Shown here piece by piece: positions 7,494 to 15,037 of a DNA stretch of 64,000 nucleotides (positions within the stretch are counted from its first letter, which is position 1; every line of letters begins with the position of its first letter). Location of the stretch: contig CAVWQP010000004.1 in NCBI GenBank assembly GCA_963757125.1, forward strand, positions 1,488,001-1,552,000. Direction: 5' to 3'. Position numbers and translations under genes: made by a program. This DNA comes from CAVVSD01 sp963757125. GTDB lineage: Bacteria; Actinomycetota; Thermoleophilia; Solirubrobacterales; Solirubrobacteraceae. The notes under the pieces are model-generated. The model was not told the origin of the DNA and ran no database searches. It saw nothing but the letters and a program-made list of their open reading frames with translations.

Positions 7494-8919
7494 GCTCTGG
7501 GAGCTGCCGGCGACCGAGATCGCGCGCCTGGTCCGCACGGGCGAGGCCTCCGCACGCGAGGTCCTCGATGCCCACGCCCTGCGGATCGAGGAGGTCGCGC
7601 CGCCGCTGAACGCGTTCACCGAGCTGTACCTCGACGAGGCCCGGGCGAGCGCCGACGCCGCCGACCGCCGCCTGGCGGCAGGGGAGCCCATCGGCCCGCT
7701 CCACGGCGTCCCGACCGCGATCAAGGCGAACACGGACGAGATCGGGCACGCGACGACGAACGGCGTGCGCGCGTGGGCCGAGCGCATCGCCACGCGCGAC
7801 GCGGTGGCGACCGAGCGCCTGCGCGCCGCCGGCGCCATCTTCCTGGCGCGCACGAACACGCCGGCCTTCTCCATGCGCTGGTGCGCCGACAACGACCTGC
7901 ACGGCCGCACCCACAACCCGTGGCACCACGGCCGCACGCCCGGCGGCTCCAGCGGCGGCGCCGGATCGGCGGTGGCCTCCGGCATGGTCGCCCTCGCCCA
8001 GGGCAACGACTACGGCGGCTCGATCCGCTACCCCGCCCACGCCTGCGGCATCGCCGGGCTGCGTCCGACGCCCGGGATCATCCCGCGCCTGCCGGCCGAG
8101 GCGGGCGGACCCGACCGCGTGTCCTGGCAGCTCATGGCCGTCGACGGGCCGATGGCCAGGACGGTGGGGGACCTGCGCGTGGCCCTCGACGCCATGGCCG
8201 GGCCCAGCGAGCGCGATCCGTTCTCGGTGCCCAGGGCGGCGCCCGCGACGACCGCGGCGCCGCGGCGCGTCGGGCTGCTGCGCGACCCCGGCGTCGTCGC
8301 GCCCGACCCGGTGGTCGAGGAGGCGCTCGACGCCGCGGCCGGGTGGCTGACCGATGCCGGGTACGCGGTCGAGGAGGTCGACCTCGGGCTGTTCGCCGAG
8401 GCGTACCGGCTCTGGTACCTGCTCACGATCGAGGACAACCGCCGCGACCTGCCGACGATCGACGAGCTCGGCGGCGAGGGCGCGGCGCGGTCGCTGCGCA
8501 CGCAGCTCGCCGTGGCGGCGCAGTGGTGGCCGGAGCAGCCGTCGGTGGCCGACCTGCTCGTCGGCTACGAGCGGCGCGGCGCGGTCATCCGCGAGCTCGG
8601 TGAGGTGCTGCGGGCGATCCCGCTGCTGCTCATGCCCGTGTCGACCGAGCAGCCGTTCGAGCACGGCGAGGACATCGAGTCCGACACCACCGCGATCCGC
8701 CTCGCGGCGGCTCAGTGGTCGTGCATGGCGCTGCCCGTCCTCGGCGTGCCGGGGCTCTCGGTGTCCGCGGGCGTGTACGGCGGCCTGCCGGTCGGCGTCC
8801 AGCTCGTCGGCGCGCGCTTCCGCGAGGACCTCGTGCTCGACGCCGGCGAGGTCATCGAGCAGCGCGCCGGCGTGCCGGCACCGGTCGGGCTCGGCGTGGG
8901 ATACGGCGCCGCGACGTAG
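7486..8919 (+). CDS. Amidase-signature family hydrolase
   Basis: A 477-residue amidase-signature enzyme that hydrolyses carboxamides via a Ser-cisSer-Lys triad. Visible residues are Lys80 (PTAIKANT), cis-Ser155 in the Gly/Ser-rich loop PGGSSGGAGSA and nucleophile Ser179 in YGGSIRYPA; the 24-residue spacing of the two serines is standard. Length is normal for the family. It starts at GTG inside the end of wrbA. GatA is unlikely because no gatB or gatC is nearby, so this is probably a stand-alone amide hydrolase of unknown substrate. Confidence 0.9.
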   Translation: MPELWELPATEIARLVRTGEASAREVLDAHALRIEEVAPPLNAFTELYLDEARASADAADRRLAAGEPIGPLHGVPTAIKANTDEIGHATTNGVRAWAERIATRDAVATERLRAAGAIFLARTNTPAFSMRWCADNDLHGRTHNPWHHGRTPGGSSGGAGSAVASGMVALAQGNDYGGSIRYPAHACGIAGLRPTPGIIPRLPAEAGGPDRVSWQLMAVDGPMARTVGDLRVALDAMAGPSERDPFSVPRAAPATTAAPRRVGLLRDPGVVAPDPVVEEALDAAAGWLTDAGYAVEEVDLGLFAEAYRLWYLLTIEDNRRDLPTIDELGGEGAARSLRTQLAVAAQWWPEQPSVADLLVGYERRGAVIRELGEVLRAIPLLLMPVSTEQPFEHGEDIESDTTAIRLAAAQWSCMALPVLGVPGLSVSAGVYGGLPVGVQLVGARFREDLVLDAGEVIEQRAGVPAPVGLGVGYGAAT

Positions 8920-8928
8920 GCTCTGCGC

Positions 8929-8967
8929 ATGTCCGGCGAGGGCGTGCGGTATGGGCCGGGGCGCTGA
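8929..8967 (+). CDS. Candidate leaderless 12-codon upstream ORF
   Basis: TAGGCT (8917-8922) ends six bases before an ATG that opens a 12-residue frame (MSGEGVRYGPGR) ending at TGA 8965-8967. The hybrid kinase start codon at 8951 lies inside this frame in another register. If transcription begins at the ATG, the small frame would be translated first and could modulate kinase initiation. It is supported only by position. Confidence 0.3.
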   Translation: MSGEGVRYGPGR

Positions 8968-10822
8968 GGCGGACCACGCGCGCCTCGAAGCGATCCTCGA
9001 GTCGTCCTCGAGCATCATCGTCGCGCTCGACACCCGCTACCGCCTGACCGACCTCAACGGTGCCGCGCGGCGCATCCTCGGGCTCACCGACGAGGACGTC
9101 GGGCGCTATCTCGGCGACATCATCGATCCGCGCAGGACCGCCGACACGCCCGAGCGGCGCGAGGAGCTCCTGAGCATCCTGCACGGCGCCTCGGCGACGT
9201 TCGACACGTTCCTGCTGGCGCCCGACGGGACGGAGCGGACCATCGACTTCACGCTCGCGCCGATCCGGGGGGCGGGCGGGGAGGTCGTCGGGATCTCCGC
9301 GATCGGGCGCGACGTCACGGGCGAGCGGCGCGACGAGGAGCAGCGCCGCAACATGGCCGCCGTCGTCGAGTCGGCGCACGATCCGATCATCGCCGCGCGC
9401 CCCGACGGGACCGTCCTGTCGTGGAACCGCGCAGCGGAGGCGGCATTCGGCGCGCGTCTCGCAGACGTGATCGGGCGGCCGCTCGCGGAGGTCCTGCCCG
9501 ACTGGCTGGGCGGCGCGGAGCTCGCGCTGGAGGAGCGGGTCGCGCGCGGCGAGGCGATCGCGGACGTCGAGGTGATGACGACCGGCGCCGACGGGACCCA
9601 GACGCACCACGCCGTCTCCGCGTTCCCCGTCCAGGACGAGCGCGGCGAGCTCGCCGCGACCGCGATGATCGTCCGCGACGTGACCGAGGCCAAGGGGCTG
9701 GCGGAGCAGCTCGGCCAGGCTCAGCGCCTGGAGTCGCTCGGCCGTCTCGCGGGCGGCATCGCGCACGACTTCAACAACCTCATGGCGGTGATCACCGGCT
9801 ACGCCGGCGTCCTCGCCAGGGAGGTGCAGGGCGAGTCGAACGTCCATGCCGTGGAGGAGGTCCAGCGCGCGGCGCGCCGCGCGGCGGAGCTGACGTCCCA
9901 GCTCCTGGCGTTCTCCCGGCAGCGCCCGGCGACGCCGACGACCGTCGACGTCGCCGAGACCGTCGTCGGCGTGCGGGCGATGCTCGAGCGGCTGCTCGGC
10001 GCCGACCTGGAGCTCATCGTCCGCGCCGAGGCGGACGTGGTGCCCGTCGTCGCCGACCGCGGGCAGCTCGAGCAGGTCGTCGTGAACCTCGCCATCAACG
10101 CACGCGACGCGATGCCCGACGGCGGGACGCTGCGCATCACCGCCGAGACGGTGCATCCGGACGAGGCTCCCCATGCGTGCATCACGGTCGCCGACACGGG
10201 CACGGGCATCGCGCCCGAGCTGCTGGAGAACATCTTCGAGCCGTTCTTCACGACGAAGGAGATGGGCGACGGGACGGGGCTCGGCCTCGCGTCCGTGCAC
10301 GGGACGGTCACGCAGGCGGGCGGCCGGATCGCCGTCGAGTCGACGCTCGGGCGGGGATCGACGTTCCGCGTGTTCCTGCCCGCGGCGCCCGACGACGCGC
10401 CCTCGCCGAGCCCAGCGCCGGAGGCCTCGACGGCTGCCGTGGCCGGAGGCACGGAGACGGTGCTGCTGTGCGAGGACGAGGCGCCGTTGCGGGCGCTGCT
10501 GGAGCGGATGCTGGGGCGTGCGGGCTACCAGGTCGCGGCGGCGGTCGACGCGGCACATGCGCTCACGCTCGCGGACGGCCTCGACGGCGCGTACGACGTG
10601 CTCGTCACCGACGTCGTCATGCCCGGCGGCTCCGGCCTCGATCTCGCGGACGAGCTCGCCCGGCGCAACGGCGTGCGACCGCTCCTGCTCATCTCGGGCT
10701 TCAACGCCGAGACGGTGGACCGGCGCGCGAGCATGCCGGTGGGGAGCGCGTTCCTCGAGAAGCCCTTCGAGTCGGCCGAGCTGCTCGCGACCGTGCGCTC
10801 GCTGCTCGACGCTACCCGTTGA
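8951..10822 (+). CDS. Hybrid sensor histidine kinase (PAS-PAS-HisKA-HATPase-receiver)
   Basis: A 623-residue soluble hybrid kinase with no membrane segment, so it senses a cytosolic cue. Order: PAS (about 10-125), PAS (about 135-250), HisKA with phosphoacceptor His272 in GGIAHDFNNL, an ATPase domain with N-box NLAINARDAMPDGG and G-boxes DTGTGIAPE and GTGLGLASVHG, then a C-terminal receiver (CEDE acidic pocket, phospho-Asp554 in VTDVVMPG, Lys in LEKPF). The start ATG is preceded by GAGGG at good spacing. No output regulator is adjacent, so the partner is unknown. Its end overlaps the convergent small membrane gene by 11 bases. Confidence 0.93.
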   Translation: MGRGAEADHARLEAILESSSSIIVALDTRYRLTDLNGAARRILGLTDEDVGRYLGDIIDPRRTADTPERREELLSILHGASATFDTFLLAPDGTERTIDFTLAPIRGAGGEVVGISAIGRDVTGERRDEEQRRNMAAVVESAHDPIIAARPDGTVLSWNRAAEAAFGARLADVIGRPLAEVLPDWLGGAELALEERVARGEAIADVEVMTTGADGTQTHHAVSAFPVQDERGELAATAMIVRDVTEAKGLAEQLGQAQRLESLGRLAGGIAHDFNNLMAVITGYAGVLAREVQGESNVHAVEEVQRAARRAAELTSQLLAFSRQRPATPTTVDVAETVVGVRAMLERLLGADLELIVRAEADVVPVVADRGQLEQVVVNLAINARDAMPDGGTLRITAETVHPDEAPHACITVADTGTGIAPELLENIFEPFFTTKEMGDGTGLGLASVHGTVTQAGGRIAVESTLGRGSTFRVFLPAAPDDAPSPSPAPEASTAAVAGGTETVLLCEDEAPLRALLERMLGRAGYQVAAAVDAAHALTLADGLDGAYDVLVTDVVMPGGSGLDLADELARRNGVRPLLLISGFNAETVDRRASMPVGSAFLEKPFESAELLATVRSLLDATR

Positions 10823-11048
10823 CGATGACGAAGATCGCGAAGACGACGCCCGCGGTGACGACGAGCACGCCGGAGAGCGCGAGGGCGGCGTAGCCGCCGG
10901 CCGCGACGGAGTGACCGCTGCGGCGCAGCTCCGTGGCACGGGTCACGCCGAGCACGCACACCGCCGCCGAGAGGCTCAGCGCGATCGTCGCGACGAGCGA
11001 CACGCCCGCGAGCTCCAGCAGGTCCTGGACGGCGACGGAGGCGATCAT
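10812..11048 (-). CDS. Small two-helix membrane protein
   Basis: A 78-residue protein, not recognised as a named family. It has two hydrophobic helices (about 10-35 and 50-77) separated by a short basic loop (RATELRRSGHS), and ends VIFVIVNG-like without a tail. Its ATG overlaps the stop of the phosphate transporter gene (ATGA), so it belongs to the DUF47-pit transcript and could be an accessory of that transporter. Function is not assigned. Confidence 0.65.
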   Translation of the reverse strand: MIASVAVQDLLELAGVSLVATIALSLSAAVCVLGVTRATELRRSGHSVAAGGYAALALSGVLVVTAGVVFAIFVIVNG

Positions 11049-12151
11049 GCCTCGACCGTCGGCAGGGGATGGCGCTCCTGCGAGCGGCGGCCGAAGGCGG
11101 CCGCGATGAGCCCGATGACGGACAGCGCGACGACCACCGGCCCGAGGGCGCCGGTCCCGAAGATGCGCGTGGCGCCGTACGCGAGCCCGCCGATCGCCGC
11201 CGAGCACGGCAGCGTGAGGCACCAGGCGACGGCGATGTTGCCGGCGACGCCCCAGCGCACGGCGGAGAGCCGCTTCGCGGCGCCCGAGCCCATGACGCCG
11301 CCCGAGATGACGTGGGTCGTCGAGAGCGGGAAGCCGAGGTGCGTCGCGGTGAGGACGACCGCGGCGCCGGCCCCCTGCGCCGAGAAGCCCTGCGCGGAGT
11401 CCATCTTGATGATGCGGCTGCCGACCGTGCGGATGATCCGCCAGCCGCCCATGTAGGTGCCGAGGGCGATCGCGGTCGCCGACGTCACGATGACCCACGT
11501 CGGGACCTCGAACCCGGTCGCCGGGAGGTTGCCGTGGGCGATGAGCGCGAGGGTGATGATGCCCATCGTCTTCTGCGCGTCGTTCGTGCCGTGCGCCAGC
11601 GCGAACATCGAGCCCGACACGAGCTGCCCGTAGCGGTAGCCGCGGGCGACCGGTCCCGGCCGCAGGCGCCCGATGATGCGGTACGCGATGAGGATCGCGA
11701 TCCCGGCGGCGCAGAAGGCGAGCACCGGGGCGACGAGCGCGGGCACGATGACCTTGTCGATCAGGCCCTGCCCGTTGACCGCCGAGGGCCCTGCGGCCAC
11801 GAACGCCGCGCCCGCCACGCCGCCGATGAGCGCATGCGACGAGCTCGACGGCAGGCCGGCCCACCAGGTGGCGAGGTTCCAGGCGATCGCGCCGATGAGC
11901 CCGGCGAACACGACCGTCGTGGTGATCGCGCCGGCGTCGACGATGCCGCCGGCGACGGTCGCAGCGACCTGCAGCGAGATGAACGCGCCGACGAAGTTCA
12001 GGACCGCGGCCATGAGGACCGCGGCGCGGGGCGACATCGCCCGCGTCGACACCGTCGTCGCGATGGCGTTCGCCGTGTCGTGGAAGCCGTTGGTGAAGTC
12101 GAACGCCAACGCCGTGACGACGACGATGGCGAGGATGAGGTCGCCGTCCAC
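11045..12151 (-). CDS. pit: PiT-family low-affinity inorganic phosphate transporter
   Basis: A 368-residue integral membrane phosphate:cation symporter. Both halves of the internal duplication show the PiT signature: FDFTNGFHDTANAIAT near residue 18 and FALAHGTNDAQKTMG near 187. About ten hydrophobic segments are visible. It follows the DUF47 gene with a nine-base gap, the standard arrangement in which DUF47 proteins assist PiT transporters. A PHO-box-like repeat upstream of DUF47 suggests the whole operon responds to phosphate supply, unlike the often constitutive E. coli pitA. Confidence 0.93.
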   Translation of the reverse strand: MDGDLILAIVVVTALAFDFTNGFHDTANAIATTVSTRAMSPRAAVLMAAVLNFVGAFISLQVAATVAGGIVDAGAITTTVVFAGLIGAIAWNLATWWAGLPSSSSHALIGGVAGAAFVAAGPSAVNGQGLIDKVIVPALVAPVLAFCAAGIAILIAYRIIGRLRPGPVARGYRYGQLVSGSMFALAHGTNDAQKTMGIITLALIAHGNLPATGFEVPTWVIVTSATAIALGTYMGGWRIIRTVGSRIIKMDSAQGFSAQGAGAAVVLTATHLGFPLSTTHVISGGVMGSGAAKRLSAVRWGVAGNIAVAWCLTLPCSAAIGGLAYGATRIFGTGALGPVVVALSVIGLIAAAFGRRSQERHPLPTVEA

Positions 12152-12160
12152 GGGGCCGCG

Positions 12161-12787
12161 CTAGGCGTTCTTGATGACGATGCCCTCGAGGACGTCCGCG
12201 ACGCGCTCCGTCGCGTCGATCGCCTCCTCGAGCCGGTCGAAGATGTCCTTCCAGCGGATCACGACCATCGGGTCGATCCCGCCTTCGAAGAGGGAGGCCA
12301 CCGCCTCGCGCGCCACCCGGTCGCCGTCGTTCTCGAGGCGATGGATCTCGACCACGTAGTGCGCGATCGAGTCGAACGAGCGCAGCCGCGGCATCCCCTG
12401 GGCGATCTGGCGACAGGCATCGAGCAGGATCGACGCGAGGACCTGGGCCTGGTCCATCGGCGCCTCGATCTTGTAGAGCACGAGGAGGTCGGCGGACTCC
12501 TCGGTGAAGTCGACGACGTCGTCGAGGGCCGACGCGAGCTGGAGGATGTCCTCCCGCTCGATCGGTGTGACGAACGTCGCGTTCAGGCGCTGGAGGACGT
12601 CGTGCGTGACGCGATCGGCGTCGTTCTCGACGGCCTTGATCTCCCGTGCGAGATCCTTGCGCTCGGGGAAGTGGCGGAGCATCTCGTCGAGGAGCTCCGC
12701 GGCCCGCACGAGAAGGCCGCTGGATTCCTCGAACAGGTCGAAGAACTCACGGCCCTGCGGGACGAACACCTGGGACAGACGGACCAC
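12161..12787 (-). CDS. DUF47 / PhoU-like accessory protein of PiT transporter
   Basis: A 208-residue all-helical, highly charged DUF47 protein, related in fold to PhoU and routinely encoded beside pit genes. It begins with the typical MVRLSQVFVPQGREFFDLFEE and contains the repeated E/D-rich helices (KAVENDADRVTHDV; HRLENDGDRVAREA) that bind metal in PhoU-like bundles. The GTG start is seven bases after a CATTCT hexamer, so the message is probably leaderless. It is first gene of the DUF47-pit-small membrane protein operon. Confidence 0.9.
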   Translation of the reverse strand: MVRLSQVFVPQGREFFDLFEESSGLLVRAAELLDEMLRHFPERKDLAREIKAVENDADRVTHDVLQRLNATFVTPIEREDILQLASALDDVVDFTEESADLLVLYKIEAPMDQAQVLASILLDACRQIAQGMPRLRSFDSIAHYVVEIHRLENDGDRVAREAVASLFEGGIDPMVVIRWKDIFDRLEEAIDATERVADVLEGIVIKNA

Positions 12788-12794
12788 GGACGCG

Positions 12795-12800
12795 AGAATG
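12795..12800 (-). promoter_or_regulatory. -10-like hexamer of the DUF47-pit operon
   Basis: CATTCT on the minus strand, seven bases before the GTG start and five bases downstream of the PHO-like repeats. The placement is what an activator bound over the -35 region would need. Confidence 0.5.
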
Positions 12801-12805
12801 GGCCA

Positions 12806-12838
12806 ATCCGGTGAACGCCGTGTGAACAGCTTGTGAAC
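12806..12838 (-). promoter_or_regulatory. PHO-box-like triple 11-bp direct repeat
   Basis: Read on the minus strand, three consecutive 11-base units begin GTTCACA, GTTCACA and GTTCACC. This is the form of the actinobacterial PhoP box (tandem 11-nt units with a GTTCACC-like core, known from Streptomyces). It sits just upstream of the -10 hexamer of a phosphate transport operon, which strongly supports the call. Confidence 0.75.
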
Positions 12839-12844
12839 AGGGCG

Positions 12845-13774
12845 TCACGCGGGCAATGAGCAACGTGTCGCGCCGTCCGTGAAGCCCTCCGCCATCGCCT
12901 CGGCGTTGAAGCGCATCGACGTCAGGTAGGTCGATCCGGTGGAGTCCTTCGGGCCGAGCGAGTCCGCCCACAGCGCCGGGCCGACCTTCGCGCCCGCCTC
13001 GCCGGCGATCGCCTTCTCGAGCTTCGGGTTGACCGAGGACTCGGGGAAGATCGTGGAGACGTGCTCGCGCTCGATCGTCTCGACGAGGTCGCGGGTCTCG
13101 CCCGCCGATGCGCGCGCCTCGGTCGACAGCGCCGGGATGACCGCCCCGACCACGGTGATGCCGTAGCGGTCCGCGAAGTAGCCCAGCGCGTCGTGGTTCG
13201 TCACGAGCCGGCGCTTCTCCGCCGGGATGCCGTTCATGCAGCGCGCGATCGCGGTGTCGAGCGCCTCCAGCCGCCCGAGGTAGGCCTCCGCGTTCGCGTC
13301 ATACGTCGCGGTCCCGCCGCCGTCGACCCGGGCCAGCGCGTCGCGGATGCGCCGGACCGCGATCTCCACGTTTCGCGGGTCCTGCCACCAGTGGGGGTCC
13401 ACCGCGCCGCCCTCGCCGGTGCGGCGGTGGACGTCGCCGATCAGGGTGACCACCTGCGCGTCGGCGCCCGCCGACTTCACGAGGTCGCCGAGCCACTCGT
13501 CGACGTCGCCGCCCGACTGCAGCACGAGCCCGGCGTCGGCGAGGGCGCGTGCGTCGCCCGGGCGCGGCTCGTAGTCGTGCGGGTCGGAGTTCGGCGTGAG
13601 GATCTCCGTCACCGAGGCGCGGTCGCCGGCGATGTTGCGCGCGATGTCGGCGAGCTGCGTCGTGGTGGCCACCACGCGCGGGCCCCCGTCGCCGGTGTCG
13701 TCGTCAGCGGAACCGCAGGCGGCGAGGGCTATCGCCAGCGCGGAGACGCAGACCAGGGCGAGGAGGGGGCGCAT
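12845..13774 (-). CDS. Metal (Zn/Mn) ABC transporter substrate-binding lipoprotein
   Basis: A cluster A-I (ZnuA/AdcA type) solute-binding protein of 309 residues. The signal peptide ends in a lipobox (ALAAC), so the mature protein would be anchored outside the membrane. Candidate ligands are His in DPHDYEPRPGD, His in DPHWWQDPRN, His in TNHDALGYF and the acidic residue in FPESSVN. The long His-rich loop of ZnuA is short here. The ATG at 13774 is preferred over an upstream TTG because it begins the signal peptide and follows TAGTTT by eight bases. No permease or ATPase gene is in the window. A Fur/Zur-like palindrome precedes it. Confidence 0.88.
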   Translation of the reverse strand: MRPLLALVCVSALAIALAACGSADDDTGDGGPRVVATTTQLADIARNIAGDRASVTEILTPNSDPHDYEPRPGDARALADAGLVLQSGGDVDEWLGDLVKSAGADAQVVTLIGDVHRRTGEGGAVDPHWWQDPRNVEIAVRRIRDALARVDGGGTATYDANAEAYLGRLEALDTAIARCMNGIPAEKRRLVTNHDALGYFADRYGITVVGAVIPALSTEARASAGETRDLVETIEREHVSTIFPESSVNPKLEKAIAGEAGAKVGPALWADSLGPKDSTGSTYLTSMRFNAEAMAEGFTDGATRCSLPA

Positions 13775-13782
13775 GCTGCCTG

Positions 13783-13788
13783 AAACTA
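13783..13788 (-). promoter_or_regulatory. -10-like hexamer of the metal-binding lipoprotein gene
   Basis: TAGTTT on the minus strand, eight bases before the ATG at 13774 and directly abutting the palindrome at 13789-13807. Confidence 0.45.
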
Positions 13789-13807
13789 TCAAGAATGATT
13801 CTCATGA
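13789..13807. promoter_or_regulatory. Fur/Zur-family operator-like palindrome
   Basis: The core AGAAT-G-ATTCT is a perfect inverted repeat around one base, extended imperfectly to TCA...TGA on the outside. It resembles the 7-1-7 boxes of the Fur family (Streptomyces Zur boxes contain AATGATT). It abuts the -10 hexamer of the zinc/manganese binding-protein gene, so repression by a Zur-like regulator is the natural reading. Confidence 0.6.
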
Positions 13808-13818
13808 GCATGAGGCAT

Positions 13819-14046
13819 CTAGCCCCAGGGGTGCGCGTCGCCCCAGGTCGCCGGGCCGACCCACCTGCCGTCGGCGCCCGCGGCCTCCAGGCGCGCGGCG
13901 CGGGTCCAAGGCGACGTGCGCGAGCCGGCCGGCTCGACCGGCGGGGCGTGGTCGCGCAGGAACCGCTCGACCGCGGCGACGACCGCCGCGGCCTCCTCGG
14001 GCGATGCGGCGGTGACGAGCCGGAGCTGCGGTCGGCGGTTGGGCAT
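13819..14046 (-). CDS. Acyl-CoA carboxylase epsilon-like small protein
   Basis: A 75-residue protein resembling the epsilon chains of actinobacterial acyl-CoA carboxylases. It starts with a basic strand (RRPQLRLVTAA), then a helix rich in Ala/Glu (PEEAAAVVAAVERFLRD), a Pro-rich linker and a short Trp-containing end (SPWTRAARLEA, then WGDAHPW). Epsilon chains stabilise the alpha-beta complex; the beta chain gene is 1 kb away, separated by two unrelated genes. It follows the PGPGW gene with a two-base gap. The match is by pattern only; small unknown protein is the alternative. Confidence 0.5.
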   Translation of the reverse strand: MPNRRPQLRLVTAASPEEAAAVVAAVERFLRDHAPPVEPAGSRTSPWTRAARLEAAGADGRWVGPATWGDAHPWG

Positions 14047-14048
14047 GC

Positions 14049-14417
14049 TCAGACGGGCGCGACGGGGATGTCGCCCAGCATCGCCCAGACCGCGACGGCG
14101 GCGGCGCCGAGCGTCACTGCCACGCCGGTCAGCACGCGCTGCGTCGTCGTCGTCTCCGTCGCCCGCTGCTTCGCCTTCTCGCCCTGCTCGATGGCGCGCT
14201 CGAGCATCGTCTCCGCCCATGTGAACTCGAGCGCGAGGATCGCGAGGCCGATCGGGATCACGAGGAACGCCGGCCCGGGGAGCACGAGCATCGCCAGGCC
14301 GCTGAGCAGCACGGTGAAGCCGACCATCACGTAGAGCGCCCGCACGATCCGCGAGCGCTGCAGGTGCTGCTCCTTGCGCTCCTGGAGCTTCGTGACGAGC
14401 TTCGGTGTCTCCGGCAC
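14049..14417 (-). CDS. PGPGW-type small transmembrane protein
   Basis: A 122-residue membrane protein of the PGPGW class, named for its motif; here it reads PGPAFLVIPIGLAILALEFTWAE between two hydrophobic helices (about residues 35-75), with a third helix near the C terminus. The N terminus is highly charged (KLQERKEQHLQRSR). GTG at 14417 is chosen because an upstream extension would run into the divergent YceI gene leader. Members are of unknown function and occur widely in actinobacteria. Confidence 0.65.
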   Translation of the reverse strand: MPETPKLVTKLQERKEQHLQRSRIVRALYVMVGFTVLLSGLAMLVLPGPAFLVIPIGLAILALEFTWAETMLERAIEQGEKAKQRATETTTTQRVLTGVAVTLGAAAVAVWAMLGDIPVAPV

Positions 14418-14496
14418 GGCGCCCCAGGCTAGAGGACGCCCGAAGAAAGCTTGCCCTAGCATGCGTTGCTGCCTGTCCCCGCTTCCAAGGAGCTCC

Positions 14497-15024
14497 ATGC
14501 CTCTCTCCGGCACCTACGCAGTCGATCCTGTCCACTCGAGCGTGCGCTTCCGCGTCCACCACGGCGGCATCGCCTTCTTCCGCGGCTACTTCGAGGGCTT
14601 CGAGGGCACGCTCGACGCGACGGGCTCCGAGCCCGTCCTCACGGGCGCCACGAAGGTCGAGAACATCTCCATCCGCCAGCCCGACTTCTTCCGCGGCCAC
14701 GTCATGGGCGACGAGTTCTTCGCCGCCGACCAGTACCCGGAGATCACGTTCAAGTCGACCGGCTTCAAGGAGTCCGGCGGCGACGTGACGATCGAGGGCG
14801 ATCTCACGATCCGCGACAACACGAAGCCGATCACCGCGAAGGGCACGCTCATCGGCCCCTCCGAGACGCACGCCGGGACCCGCGTCGCGCTCGACGTCGA
14901 GACGACGATCAAGCGCCAGGACTTCGGCGTGAACTGGGAGGCGCCCGCGCTGCCCGGCGGCGGCCCGTCGCTCGCCGACGACGTGACGCTCGAGTTCACG
15001 CTGCAGCTCGCAGCCCAGGAGTAA
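14497..15024 (+). CDS. YceI-family lipocalin-like protein
   Basis: A 175-residue YceI-domain protein, a beta-barrel that binds polyisoprenoid or other lipids. The pattern is clear throughout: GTYAVDPVHSSVRFRVHH at the N terminus, the FFRGYFEGFEGTLD strand, FFRGHVMGDEFFAADQYPEITFKST, GDLTIRDNTKPI and a final D-rich strand. There is no signal peptide, so this is a cytosolic member, as in many actinobacteria. AAGGAG lies six bases before the ATG, one of the clearest Shine-Dalgarno sequences here. The gene stands alone between minus-strand neighbours. Confidence 0.92.
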   Translation: MPLSGTYAVDPVHSSVRFRVHHGGIAFFRGYFEGFEGTLDATGSEPVLTGATKVENISIRQPDFFRGHVMGDEFFAADQYPEITFKSTGFKESGGDVTIEGDLTIRDNTKPITAKGTLIGPSETHAGTRVALDVETTIKRQDFGVNWEAPALPGGGPSLADDVTLEFTLQLAAQE

Positions 15025-15037
15025 GCCGAAGGCTTCG

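Noticed and set aside
13775..13792. TTG start for the metal-binding lipoprotein
   Set aside because: ATG 13774 begins a proper signal peptide and has a better spaced -10 hexamer.
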